This document shows positions 6,611-12,539 of a stretch of 14,732 bases of DNA, one piece after another. How positions within the stretch are numbered: position 1 is the stretch's first letter; each line of letters starts with the position of its first letter. Location: NCBI GenBank assembly GCA_014381035.1, contig JACMIS010000309.1, forward strand, positions 1-14,732. The letters run 5' to 3'. Below the pieces are notes generated by a model. That model was not told the origin of the DNA and searched no databases. It was given only the letters and a program-made list of their open reading frames with translations. A program made the position numbers and the translations under genes. The DNA comes from Armatimonadota bacterium. GTDB lineage: Bacteria; Armatimonadota; Armatimonadia; Armatimonadales; Armatimonadaceae.

Positions 6611-7723
6611 ATGCCGATTGAAGGACGTGCCGCGATTCTCGCCGAGGCGGGTAAAGACGCGGAGATTGTGGATATTGTTGTGGACGAGCCGGGACCAGGC
6701 GAGGTGCGGATCAAACTGCATTCGTCCGGCGTTTGCCATACCGATTTGACCGTAAAGAATTTGAACGGAAACGGGATGGCGTTTCCGATTGTGCTCGGGC
6801 ACGAAGGCGCGGGCTACATCGACGCGGTCGGTGAGGGTGTGACGCAGCTCGCGGTCGGCGACCCGGTCGTGATCGCGTACCGCGCTCCGTGCGGCGACTG
6901 TCCGGCGTGTCGGCGCGGCGACCCGCGCCATTGCTACGCTGCCCTGCGCCCGAAACAGCGCATCACCCGGAAATCCGACGGGGCACTCTGCTCACAAGTG
7001 CTCCGGTGCGGGACGTTCGCGACGCATACGGTCGTTCATAGCAAAGCCGCGATCAAGATGCCGAACGAAATGCCGCTGGAAAAAGCGTGCCTGATCGCGT
7101 GCGGCGTGATCACCGGCGTTGGCGCGGCACTCAACACATCGCCCGTATTTCCCGGCGCAAGGGTCGCCGTGATCGGCTGTGGCGGCGTCGGGCTTTCCGC
7201 TATTCAGGGTGCGAAGATCGCGCACGCCAAGCAGATCATCGCGGTGGACGTGAACCCGACCAAACTGGAATGGGCGAAAGAGTTCGGCGCGACACATGTC
7301 GTCAACGCCCGCGAGACCGACCCGGTCAAGGCGGTGCGCGAACTGACCGAGGACGGCTGGGACGGCGGCGTCGAGTTCGCGTTCGAGGCGACCGGGATTC
7401 CGATGTGTACGGAGCAAGCGATCAAGATGCTCTCCTACGGCGGCACGGCAACTACAATCGGCTTTCCGGCGGCAACGGACGCAGTAAACCTGAATCTAGG
7501 CGACATGGCGACCGGCGTCTACTGGAACAAAGCCGCCTTGCGGGTCTGCCACTGCGGGGACACCCTGCCGTCGGTGGACTTCCCACTCTTAGCCGACCTG
7601 TACCTGAAGGGCGAACTGAACCTCGACCGAATGGTGACGAAAGAGATCGGTCTGGAGGATGTCGAGGCGGCGTTCCACGAAATGGAAACCGGAAATGTCA
7701 TCCGATCCGTGATCCGGTTTTAG
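6611..7723 (+). CDS. Zinc-dependent medium-chain alcohol dehydrogenase
   Basis: The 370-residue length is normal for class III-like/NDMA-type zinc alcohol dehydrogenases, which oxidise alcohols to aldehydes with NAD in the cytoplasm. Catalytic zinc ligands are visible: C42 in GVCHTDL, H64 in GHEGAG, and C164 in LIACGV. The structural zinc lobe has C94, C97, C100 and C108. The Rossmann loop is GCGGVGL at 189-195, and the acidic residue D213 favours NAD over NADP. The start at 6611 is supported by AGGAG nine bases upstream. The substrate is not evident. The gene is divergent from a TetR gene, shares its operators, and has a terminator-like hairpin in its leader. Its last 150 bases are partly duplicated 2.7 kb downstream. 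Confidence 0.95.
   Translation: MPIEGRAAILAEAGKDAEIVDIVVDEPGPGEVRIKLHSSGVCHTDLTVKNLNGNGMAFPIVLGHEGAGYIDAVGEGVTQLAVGDPVVIAYRAPCGDCPACRRGDPRHCYAALRPKQRITRKSDGALCSQVLRCGTFATHTVVHSKAAIKMPNEMPLEKACLIACGVITGVGAALNTSPVFPGARVAVIGCGGVGLSAIQGAKIAHAKQIIAVDVNPTKLEWAKEFGATHVVNARETDPVKAVRELTEDGWDGGVEFAFEATGIPMCTEQAIKMLSYGGTATTIGFPAATDAVNLNLGDMATGVYWNKAALRVCHCGDTLPSVDFPLLADLYLKGELNLDRMVTKEIGLEDVEAAFHEMETGNVIRSVIRF
7697..7721 (+). repeat. 25-bp direct repeat at the dehydrogenase 3' end, left copy
   Basis: The 25 bases ending in CCGTGATCCGGTTTT at the end of the dehydrogenase gene are identical to 10421-10445. This is the longest exact block shared by the intact gene end and the remnant. It would be the core of an attachment-type site if the intervening cassette arrived by site-specific recombination (inference). 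Confidence 0.7.
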
Positions 7724-7799
7724 ATGGAGGGGAGTCGTGGTCGGTAAATGCCGATCAAGGCTCCCTATATTGGTAGTATCTACCCCTGATTCAAGCAGG

Positions 7800-8396
7800 T
7801 TAAAGTGGTCGTGGAGGTTGCACCGATGCTACTTTACCCAAGTCAGCGAAATAACGCGGATTATTATACACGCCGGATTGATGTCGGAAACCGGTAACGC
7901 TGTTTTCGCGTGCGAACGCATAGTAGGAGTCAGCACCTCTATCGCCATTTTTCCAGACACAGATCGAGTACAACATCCATGACAAGTTAAGGTGCCAACC
8001 GTTCTTAGGGTGGTCGTTCGCCAGAACGACCACCCGGTATTTTCCTGGTTTGTTGTCCCAGTCGGCGTACCAAAATCCCTGATCTACGGCTCCCTCCATT
8101 CGCTTGCCAACTTTGATTTGACGAGGCAACCCGTTCTCCCAGAGAGTCGAGTCAAGAAGCGTCTTTACTTTCTTCGGGCTCAATCCGGTCAACTTGATCT
8201 CTTCGGGGTCGGCGAGGGCACATAACGCTTCCGCGTCCCCCTTCTCCAGGGCACGGATTGCATTCTCTCTGATCTCTTCCGGGGAAGGTCCGCTGAGGAC
8301 ACGCCAGATCACCAGCCCGGCCAGCATCACGGTGACAGAAGCGACCAGGATAATGTTTTTTTTACGAACCGCGACAGCTGTTTGCTTGTTAGACAT
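7800..8396 (-). CDS. Membrane-anchored protein of unknown function
   Basis: The 198-residue protein has a short basic N-terminus (RKKN), a single membrane helix at about residues 14-33 and an exported C-terminal domain. PEEIRENAIRALEKGDAEAL (about 39-58) and the following ADPEEIKLTGLSPKKVKTLL resemble the first helices of NTF2-like/DUF4878-type small lipoprotein domains, but I cannot name the family with confidence. The second half is aromatic-rich (GFWYADWDN, WHLNLSWMLY). No clear Shine-Dalgarno sequence is visible. It is the last of four same-strand genes, 106 bp after the cysteine-rich gene, and may belong to that cassette or have its own promoter. On the left it ends 76 bp from the dehydrogenase stop. 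Confidence 0.7.
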   Translation of the reverse strand: MSNKQTAVAVRKKNIILVASVTVMLAGLVIWRVLSGPSPEEIRENAIRALEKGDAEALCALADPEEIKLTGLSPKKVKTLLDSTLWENGLPRQIKVGKRMEGAVDQGFWYADWDNKPGKYRVVVLANDHPKNGWHLNLSWMLYSICVWKNGDRGADSYYAFARENSVTGFRHQSGVYNNPRYFADLGKVASVQPPRPL

Positions 8397-8502
8397 AATA
8401 CGACGTGTTTTCTTTAACCATTGCGCCCCACCGTTTCACCTGCCCACGGCGCGGTACTTTTGCTGTCTGTACTACGCCGCGGGTATTTACCCGCCACTTA
8501 AC

Positions 8503-8844
8503 TTAAGGAGGGGTGGCTCCGCACTGTCCAGTATCCGGACCACTATGGTAGCAGTACGAAGGCGATTCGCCTACCCCCGCGCTACGCGCTACGCAATTAG
8601 GTCGGCAACTGTAGCTGTACTGGACGTTCGAGTAGGAAACGCAACTGGGGGCGGCCCCACATCCCGCGTAGTTAGTAGCACACGAGAAGAAAGCCCCTTC
8701 TACATTAGCAATACAGCTTAGCGTCCCTTGAGGGCAGTCGGAAGGAGGAGCACCACACTCATAAGCCAGGGCCCGTGCTTGCCAGACGAAAAGCGACAAC
8801 AGGACCAGGTTCATAGCAATCGAGACACGCGATGTTAATTTCAT
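8503..8844 (-). CDS. Small secreted cysteine-rich protein
   Basis: The start is placed at 8844 because GGGAG lies 6 nt upstream; the frame is open to 8862 but that start has no ribosome binding site. The product has 113 residues with a signal peptide at 1-27 (core MNLVLLSLFVW, cleavage after ALA) and a mature part of about 86 residues containing ten cysteines, an even number consistent with disulfides. The spacing pattern (EC, DC, SC, SC, GC, SC, SC, NC, YC, QC) matches no family I know. It lies 51 bp downstream of a pseudopilin gene and two genes after a CxxC thioredoxin-like gene, so oxidative folding by that neighbour is plausible (inference). Between cysteines 8 and 9 the DNA carries a short tandem heptamer and a palindrome. 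Confidence 0.8.
   Translation of the reverse strand: MKLTSRVSIAMNLVLLSLFVWQARALAYECGAPPSDCPQGTLSCIANVEGAFFSCATNYAGCGAAPSCVSYSNVQYSYSCRPNCVARSAGVGESPSYCYHSGPDTGQCGATPP
8560..8594. repeat. Palindrome plus tandem heptamer inside the cysteine-rich gene
   Basis: AGGCGATTCGCCT (8560-8572, a 6+1+6 palindrome) is followed by GCGCTAC twice plus two further bases (8579-8594). The stretch encodes the longest cysteine-free loop of the mature protein, between cysteines 8 and 9. It may be a small repeat element that inserted in frame. Confidence 0.4.
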
Positions 8845-8895
8845 AACTAACTCCCTTCGCACTTGTGATCTGGTTGAGGTTCAAAACCGTGATCC

Positions 8896-9501
8896 TCACC
8901 AGTCGTTGTTGGCAGACCGGAGCGGCACCGACAACGAGTCTACCTGCCCGTTAAGTCGGAGGACCAGGACACGCTGGCGCATCCAGTTGGGTTCCTTCGT
9001 GAGATTGAAAAGGCGGTTATGGTTCGGATCATAGACGATCACGGAGGAATCGCCACGCTTGAGTATCTTTGTGCGAAAGCGGAATGGCTCAGGGATACCA
9101 CTGTCGTCGGCGGACATAGGCCAGACGTATGTACTTCCCAACCCTTCCTCCTTTCCATACAAACCTTTATAATCCGAACACATAACCATTCGCTTGTCTA
9201 TTTTGTATGGGCTAAGCAAGGTGGAACTAAGACCGAAACATGGCAATCCCAAGTCGACACACGATGAGGCGGCACCCTCAGACACTTCACCGCCGTCCGC
9301 ATCCGCCCGGTACATCGCGATGGCTTGTCCGATCTGCCGGAGATTCGATACGCAGGTCGCCTCACGCGCCCGCGCACGCACCGGTCCGAACGCACTGTAA
9401 AGAACGGCTGCAAGTACGATCAGGATCGCAACTACCAGCAACATTTCGACAAGGGTGAACGCGGTCCGTTGCCGATGACAACCGCAGGATTTACTTTCCA
9501 T
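8896..9501 (-). CDS. Type IV pilin-like protein (pseudopilin)
   Basis: The 201-residue product has the prepilin signature: a short leader ending in RQRTA, then FTLVEMLLVVAILIVLAAVL. Cleavage is expected between A14 and F15, with Ala instead of the usual Gly at -1, and the conserved Glu is present at mature position 5. The head continues into RAREATCVSNLRQIGQAIAMYRADADGG, typical of the pseudopilins common in Armatimonadota, Planctomycetes and Verrucomicrobia. The mature protein has four cysteines and ends in a beta-rich region (VLVLRLNGQVDSLSVPL). It would be inserted in the inner membrane and processed by a PilD-type peptidase encoded elsewhere. Its first 11 bases overlap the end of the thioredoxin-like gene, indicating translational coupling. 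Confidence 0.93.
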   Translation of the reverse strand: MESKSCGCHRQRTAFTLVEMLLVVAILIVLAAVLYSAFGPVRARAREATCVSNLRQIGQAIAMYRADADGGEVSEGAASSCVDLGLPCFGLSSTLLSPYKIDKRMVMCSDYKGLYGKEEGLGSTYVWPMSADDSGIPEPFRFRTKILKRGDSSVIVYDPNHNRLFNLTKEPNWMRQRVLVLRLNGQVDSLSVPLRSANNDW

Positions 9502-10177
9502 TCTTTACCTCCTCCAGTGCCCGGCGGAAATCCGCGTCTTTGAATGGGTCGTACATGTAGGTGTCCGATCTTTGAAGCCAGACCAATCGTCCGCTACGGG
9601 ACAACAAGTAGATCCGAGGACTCCAGATCGTGTTCAGTGATTTCGTGGCGGAACGGTCTTTATCGATGACGACAGCCGGACGGAATTTCAGTCGCTTCAC
9701 GAAGTCATTCACGTCTTCCGGGTTGCCCGTTGTCAGCAAGAGTAAAAGCAGTCCGTTCTTAGCGCAGTTATTGTTGAACACATTGAGATCAATCGTAGTG
9801 CAACCCGCACAGTCCCCGACATAAATAACAAGGACGCCTTTGTGCGTCCCGTTCGTGATGGATGCGAGTACCCGTTGCCCTTCTAACGGGCTAGCACCCA
9901 ACGCCGGGTCGTTACGCATTGCCTCTGTGATGCCACTCTGTGCGGCAACAACGGACGGAGACTTGAACACGGTTCGCACTAAGAATGCTTGAACTCGATA
10001 CTCCGCCAGAGGATCGAGACGGATCAGGTTCAACCAGAGGAGGCAAAGCAGGGTCAGCAGGGTCAACTGCAGTTGAACGCGCAAGGTGAAAGGCATGGTC
10101 CTTGCCCGACCGAGCAAGTTGGCAAGCGACCGCGGTTGGTTAGGAGTAGGTAGAACTCCCTGCGAGAATTTTTCCAC
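9491..10177 (-). CDS. Membrane-anchored thioredoxin-like protein with CxxC motif
   Basis: The 228-residue product has a transmembrane anchor at about 33-54 and an exported domain with a thioredoxin-fold layout. A beta-strand KGVLVIYVGD leads into the CAGC redox motif (123-126), then a helix, a strand GLLLLLLTT, and a likely cis-proline loop SPRIYLL with P187. This fits TlpA/MauD/redoxin-like proteins that handle disulfides outside the cytoplasm. The start is the GTG at 10177, with AAGG seven bases upstream; Met28 is the only other candidate and would still retain the anchor. It is the first gene of the cassette, overlaps the pseudopilin gene by 11 bp, and is driven by the promoter at 10228-10257. 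Its partner substrate is probably the ten-cysteine protein encoded two genes on (inference). Confidence 0.85.
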   Translation of the reverse strand: MEKFSQGVLPTPNQPRSLANLLGRARTMPFTLRVQLQLTLLTLLCLLWLNLIRLDPLAEYRVQAFLVRTVFKSPSVVAAQSGITEAMRNDPALGASPLEGQRVLASITNGTHKGVLVIYVGDCAGCTTIDLNVFNNNCAKNGLLLLLLTTGNPEDVNDFVKRLKFRPAVVIDKDRSATKSLNTIWSPRIYLLSRSGRLVWLQRSDTYMYDPFKDADFRRALEEVKNGK

Positions 10178-10227
10178 GAAACACCTTACCTTTCATTACG
10201 AAGGCAGATCTACAATACTATACGGGC

Positions 10228-10257
10228 ATACTACCCCCCCCCTCCTTCGTTTGTCAA
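10228..10257 (-). promoter_or_regulatory. Cassette promoter with a G9 tract in its spacer
   Basis: On the - strand, a consensus TTGACA (10252-10257) is followed by an 18-bp spacer and TAGTAT (10228-10233). Nine of the spacer bases, next to the -10, are an unbroken G run (10234-10242 on + as C9). The transcription start should be near 10221, giving a leader of about 44 nt before the GTG at 10177. Loss of one G would give the optimal 17-bp spacing, so slippage could change promoter strength. Confidence 0.75.
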
Positions 10258-10326
10258 GACAGATGCAAATTTTTCTTTGCTATAGTACGTTTACCTTTGA
10301 ATACCTTATGGTTTTGAAGTAACTTT

Positions 10327-10447
10327 GTCGGTAACTTCCCGCTTAGCCGACCTGATGGTGACGAAGGAGATCGGTCTGAAGGATGTCGAAGCCGCGTTCC
10401 ACGAAATGGAAACTGGGAACGTCATCCGATCCGTGATCCGGTTTTGA
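10327..10447 (+). pseudogene. Remnant of an alcohol dehydrogenase 3' end
   Basis: Reading LADL then MVTKEIGLKDVEAAF, HEMETGNVIRSVIRF and a TGA, this stretch matches the end of the dehydrogenase at 6611-7723. Compared with 7570-7723 it lacks exactly 30 bases (equivalent to 7601-7630), has a few extra deletions before LADL, and is 84/93 identical over the last 93 bases. Six of the seven sense-codon differences are synonymous; one changes E to K, and the stop is TGA instead of TAG. No upstream coding part exists. The synonymous bias says the copy diverged while still under selection, before it was cut off. Confidence 0.9.
10421..10445 (+). repeat. 25-bp direct repeat, right copy, in the dehydrogenase remnant
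   Basis: This copy is identical to 7697-7721 and lies 2724 bp from it. The two copies bracket the four-gene thioredoxin/pilin/cysteine-rich cassette. Confidence 0.7.
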
Positions 10448-10477
10448 CGGGCGAAACAGCCATCGCCATAAACTAAT

Positions 10478-10507
10478 GGGCGCGTCTTCCCAGAGAAAAA
10501 CGCGCCC
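10478..10507. terminator. Hairpin terminator (possible original dehydrogenase terminator)
   Basis: GGGCGCGT (10478-10485) pairs with ACGCGCCC (10500-10507) around a 14-nt loop. No strong T-run follows on either strand, so confidence is moderate. It lies 30 bp after the dehydrogenase remnant on + and 35 bp after the stop of the glycine-rich gene on -, and could serve either. No comparable hairpin follows the intact dehydrogenase gene, which fits separation of that gene from its terminator by an insertion. Confidence 0.5.
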
Positions 10508-10542
10508 CTGTTATCTTGCAGTTCGTAACTGCAGTTCGTCCC

Positions 10543-10821
10543 CTATCGGCGCGTTGCTTCGCCTTCGACGTGGACGCCATCGCCGACACCACTGACCGTG
10601 TTATCGTTATCTACGCGGTCTACCGCAGCCACCGCCGCGCCGCTACCGGCTGCCCCTGCGACGCCACCGATGACCGCACCAAGGACGGTGCCGACAGGTC
10701 CCGCCGCCGACCCCGCAACCGCTCCGGTTACCGCGCCACCGACGCCGCCGAGTGCCGCGCCCTTTTCGGCATCGCCGGTCGGGTTGTCATCAATTCCGTG
10801 TTGAATGTTGTCGTCTGCCAT
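10543..10821 (-). CDS. Small glycine-zipper protein
   Basis: The 92-residue product starts with a polar, acidic head (MADDNIQHGIDDNPTGDAEK). Residues 21-66 are rich in Gly, Ala and Val with repeated GxxxG spacing (GGVGGAVTGAVAGSAAG and so on), the glycine-zipper pattern of small membrane-active or membrane-packing proteins. The tail is polar and charged. There is no signal peptide. Similar short glycine-zipper proteins occur in stress-related settings in several phyla, but the function here is unknown. The ATG at 10821 has only a weak GGGAAAG about 13 nt upstream. It is flanked by the dehydrogenase remnant and the DUF488 gene and appears to be monocistronic. Confidence 0.75.
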   Translation of the reverse strand: MADDNIQHGIDDNPTGDAEKGAALGGVGGAVTGAVAGSAAGPVGTVLGAVIGGVAGAAGSGAAVAAVDRVDNDNTVSGVGDGVHVEGEATRR

Positions 10822-10840
10822 GATGTCAAAGTTTCTTTCC

Positions 10841-10858
10841 CAGTGAAAGCGATCACTG
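10841..10858. promoter_or_regulatory. Inverted repeat in the leader of the glycine-zipper gene
   Basis: CAGTGA (10841-10846) and TCACTG (10853-10858) are separated by 6 bp and lie 20-37 bp before the start codon. They could be an operator half-site pair or a small RNA hairpin. No assignment is made. Confidence 0.3.
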
Positions 10859-10911
10859 ATTGTGTTACTGGCTCAGGTAGTTGTTGCCTATCAACGGCGA
10901 CTTCCCCTCGG

Positions 10912-10940
10912 TATTAAGAGTAGCCCCACCCGGTGATCAA
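10912..10940 (-). promoter_or_regulatory. Candidate promoter of the glycine-zipper gene
   Basis: On the - strand TTGATC (10935-10940), a 17-bp spacer and TTAATA (10912-10917) give a plausible sigma-70 promoter with a leader of roughly 85 nt. The -10 match is imperfect. Confidence 0.35.
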
Positions 10941-11119
10941 GCAACCACTCCTGGCTTCGTTCTGGCATATACCCACCTAGCATGAATTTAACTCATCCGA
11001 CCCAACAATTCTGCACAGACGGCGACGTTCCATCGTCTGTACGTTCCCACGAACACCCGCAATCGAGTCGCCGGCAGGAAAACCCGCGCTTTGCGCCGTA
11101 TTTTTATCGACACGTCAAC

Positions 11120-11830
11120 ATGGCAAGCAATACCACTCCTCCCGATGGCGAAACGCTCACGGTCTGGACCGTCGGGCACAGCAACCAATCGGTCGAATCG
11201 TTCCTGCGTCTTTTGACCGACGCCGGGATAGACACGCTCGCCGACGTGCGGACCGAACCAGTCTCGCGCTACCTGCCGCAGTTCAACCAGCGCGATCTAC
11301 AGGAGGCGTTGGAAAGCGCGGGAATCCGTTACGTCTTTTTCGGCGATTCACTCGGCGGTCGCCCTCCGGAAACGCGCTACTACGACGAAGCGGGGCATGT
11401 TTTGTACGACCGTATGGCAGAAAGCGAACGGTTTCAGAACGGCGTCGAGAAACTATTGCGCGGGGCACGGCGCGGTCTGCGGATCGCCATGATGTGTAGC
11501 GAGGAAGACCCCCTCGTCTGCCACCGGCACTTACTGATCGGGCGCGTGCTGGAAAAGCGGCACGGTGTCCTGACCCGGCATCTGCGCGCAGACGGTGCCA
11601 CACAATCCACCGAAGACGCCGAAGGACCGCCCCCACTGCAAAACTCACTGTTCGACGACACGGATGAAAAAGGAGCCCAACATGCAGGGAGCCGAAACCA
11701 TCCAGGTCTGTGGTTTGGATCGCAAGGACCTAACCAACCGCCGAGACGAACGCATCCAGACAATACGGGACTGCCTATGCCTTCTCTTAATCGGAGGAAA
11801 AATTATCAGATCAAGCCGAAGGGCGTTTAA
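11120..11830 (+). CDS. DUF488 family protein with an unusual C-terminal tail
   Basis: The family hallmarks are clear: WTVGHSN (residues 16-22), a TLADVRTEPVSR segment around DVR 42-44, YVFFGDSLGGRP (about 71-82) and MCSEEDPLVCHRHLL (125-139). DUF488 proteins are small cytoplasmic proteins of unclear biochemistry. The Met at 11120 is preferred because the conserved domain begins 14 residues later. The frame is open back to an ATG at 10982, but those 46 residues look unlike the family, and neither ATG has a Shine-Dalgarno sequence. Members usually end soon after a SLFD-like motif, here at 176-179. This protein runs a further 57 residues, rich in N, P, R and Q, that look like read-through into non-coding or other-frame sequence. 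A small open frame with a good ribosome site overlaps that tail. Confidence 0.85.
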   Translation: MASNTTPPDGETLTVWTVGHSNQSVESFLRLLTDAGIDTLADVRTEPVSRYLPQFNQRDLQEALESAGIRYVFFGDSLGGRPPETRYYDEAGHVLYDRMAESERFQNGVEKLLRGARRGLRIAMMCSEEDPLVCHRHLLIGRVLEKRHGVLTRHLRADGATQSTEDAEGPPPLQNSLFDDTDEKGAQHAGSRNHPGLWFGSQGPNQPPRRTHPDNTGLPMPSLNRRKNYQIKPKGV

Positions 11831-11879
11831 TAGTGCCGGAGGCAGAAAGGAAACTTCGCGAAGCATCACAGTCAGATAG
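11682..11879 (+). CDS. Possible small protein overlapping the DUF488 tail
   Basis: An ATG at 11682 is preceded by AAGGAG with a 6-nt gap, one of the better ribosome sites in the window. It opens a 65-residue frame in a different register from DUF488. The product (MQGAETIQVCGLDRKDLTNR and onward) has a helical, charged N-terminal half and a hydrophobic CLCLLLIGG stretch. No family is recognised. It could be a real downstream gene whose start is coupled to DUF488, or a degraded gene. Compositional support is weak. Confidence 0.35.
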   Translation: MQGAETIQVCGLDRKDLTNRRDERIQTIRDCLCLLLIGGKIIRSSRRAFNSAGGRKETSRSITVR

Positions 11880-11929
11880 CGAGTTCTTCGGAATGGTGAA
11901 AGCAATTTTCATCGTGAACGACTCCGAAG

Positions 11930-12472
11930 TTATCCACAATCCAAATCTTCGATGAACCGTGCGGATAACATCACCCTCCCCGGCTTGACGGATAACTCCG
12001 TTACGATCAATTCATGCAAGGCTTGCCAGATTGTGACGCGGTTCCATCCTTCTATAGGCATGTCATTCCCGTACTTCCGCGTGCTTCTGCTTTGCGCGAC
12101 GGCAAGACGAACAACTGCTCCGACGGTAACGACTTCATCGGGGTCGGCGTTTATTCGGACGCCGATCTCGTTTTGCAAACGGCGCAGTGCAAGTTTTCGT
12201 TTCGCGGGGAACACGGACAGTAAATGGTCAAGCCGCCGGGTCGGGCGAACGTACCAGCGAGGCACTTCCGCCGTTCGCATCAACACCTTGCGAACGCGAT
12301 GAAAAGTGCGCAAGTTTTCGCATACGCGCCGCATTTCGCCACTATTCACTATGCCACACAAGTGCTCGTACATATCGCCGACCGTCACGAACTTTTCGAC
12401 GTCTGCGTCGGCGATCTCGATGTCGAATCGCTCCTCAACACTCATGATAAGTCCGACAATTTCCAGTCCCAT
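11930..12472 (-). CDS. Acyl-carrier-protein-like protein with split ACP halves
   Basis: The N-terminus [20 protein letters not shown], then [18 protein letters not shown], matches the second half of an ACP (helix II through IV of PF00550), but the DSL serine that carries phosphopantetheine is absent or replaced (DTLM just upstream if the frame is extended). The middle (about 45-135) is basic and unassigned. The C-terminus ([20 protein letters not shown], then [14 protein letters not shown]) matches the first ACP helix and loop up to the point where DSL should follow, then stops. The start at 12472 is chosen because a TTGCGC-N18-TACGAT promoter ends 6 nt before it and related proteins, as I recall them, begin MGL. 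The frame is open to 12541. Predicted length is 180 residues. It cannot act as a normal carrier unless the serine is supplied elsewhere. Confidence 0.75.
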   Translation of the reverse strand: MGLEIVGLIMSVEERFDIEIADADVEKFVTVGDMYEHLCGIVNSGEMRRVCENLRTFHRVRKVLMRTAEVPRWYVRPTRRLDHLLSVFPAKRKLALRRLQNEIGVRINADPDEVVTVGAVVRLAVAQSRSTRKYGNDMPIEGWNRVTIWQALHELIVTELSVKPGRVMLSARFIEDLDCG

Positions 12473-12478
12473 GAGTGT

Positions 12479-12508
12479 ATCGTACCGAGTTATGGGAAGC
12501 GAGCGCAA
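12479..12508 (-). promoter_or_regulatory. Candidate leaderless promoter of the ACP-like gene
   Basis: On the - strand TTGCGC (12503-12508), 18 bp, TACGAT (12479-12484), then six bases to the ATG at 12472. Transcription would begin at or next to the start codon. Confidence 0.45.
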
Positions 12509-12528
12509 CCACACCCCCCGTTTTTCCG

Positions 12529-12534
12529 TATAAT
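12529..12534 (+). promoter_or_regulatory. TATAAT -10 box five bases before the start codon of the rib-operon membrane gene
   Basis: A perfect TATAAT at 12529-12534 is followed by AAGTC and the ATG at 12540, the arrangement of leaderless transcripts. No good -35 is present (CAACCA at the expected place). No FMN riboswitch (RFN element) is seen upstream of this operon. Confidence 0.55.
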
Positions 12535-12539
12535 AAGTC

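Noticed and set aside
7087..7776. 229-codon + frame in another register inside the dehydrogenase gene
   Set aside because: Extremely Arg-rich, typical of an out-of-frame reading of a GC-rich gene.
7724..7799. Small hairpins after the intact dehydrogenase gene (around 7757 and GGTAG/CTACC at 7772-7784)
   Set aside because: Stems of five to six pairs with no T-run; too weak to call a terminator.
7724..10420. Insertion sequence or integrase within the bracketed cassette
   Set aside because: All frames were read. No transposase, integrase or terminal inverted repeats were found, so no mobile-element class is claimed.
10516..10917. 133-codon + frame over the glycine-zipper gene
   Set aside because: Low-complexity shadow. 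The - frame has a sensible polar head, zipper and polar tail.
11886..11929. CTTCGGA/TCCGAAG inverted repeat between the convergent DUF488 and ACP-like genes
   Set aside because: Only 7 bp with a 30-nt loop and no T-run. It could end transcripts but is not supported well enough to list.
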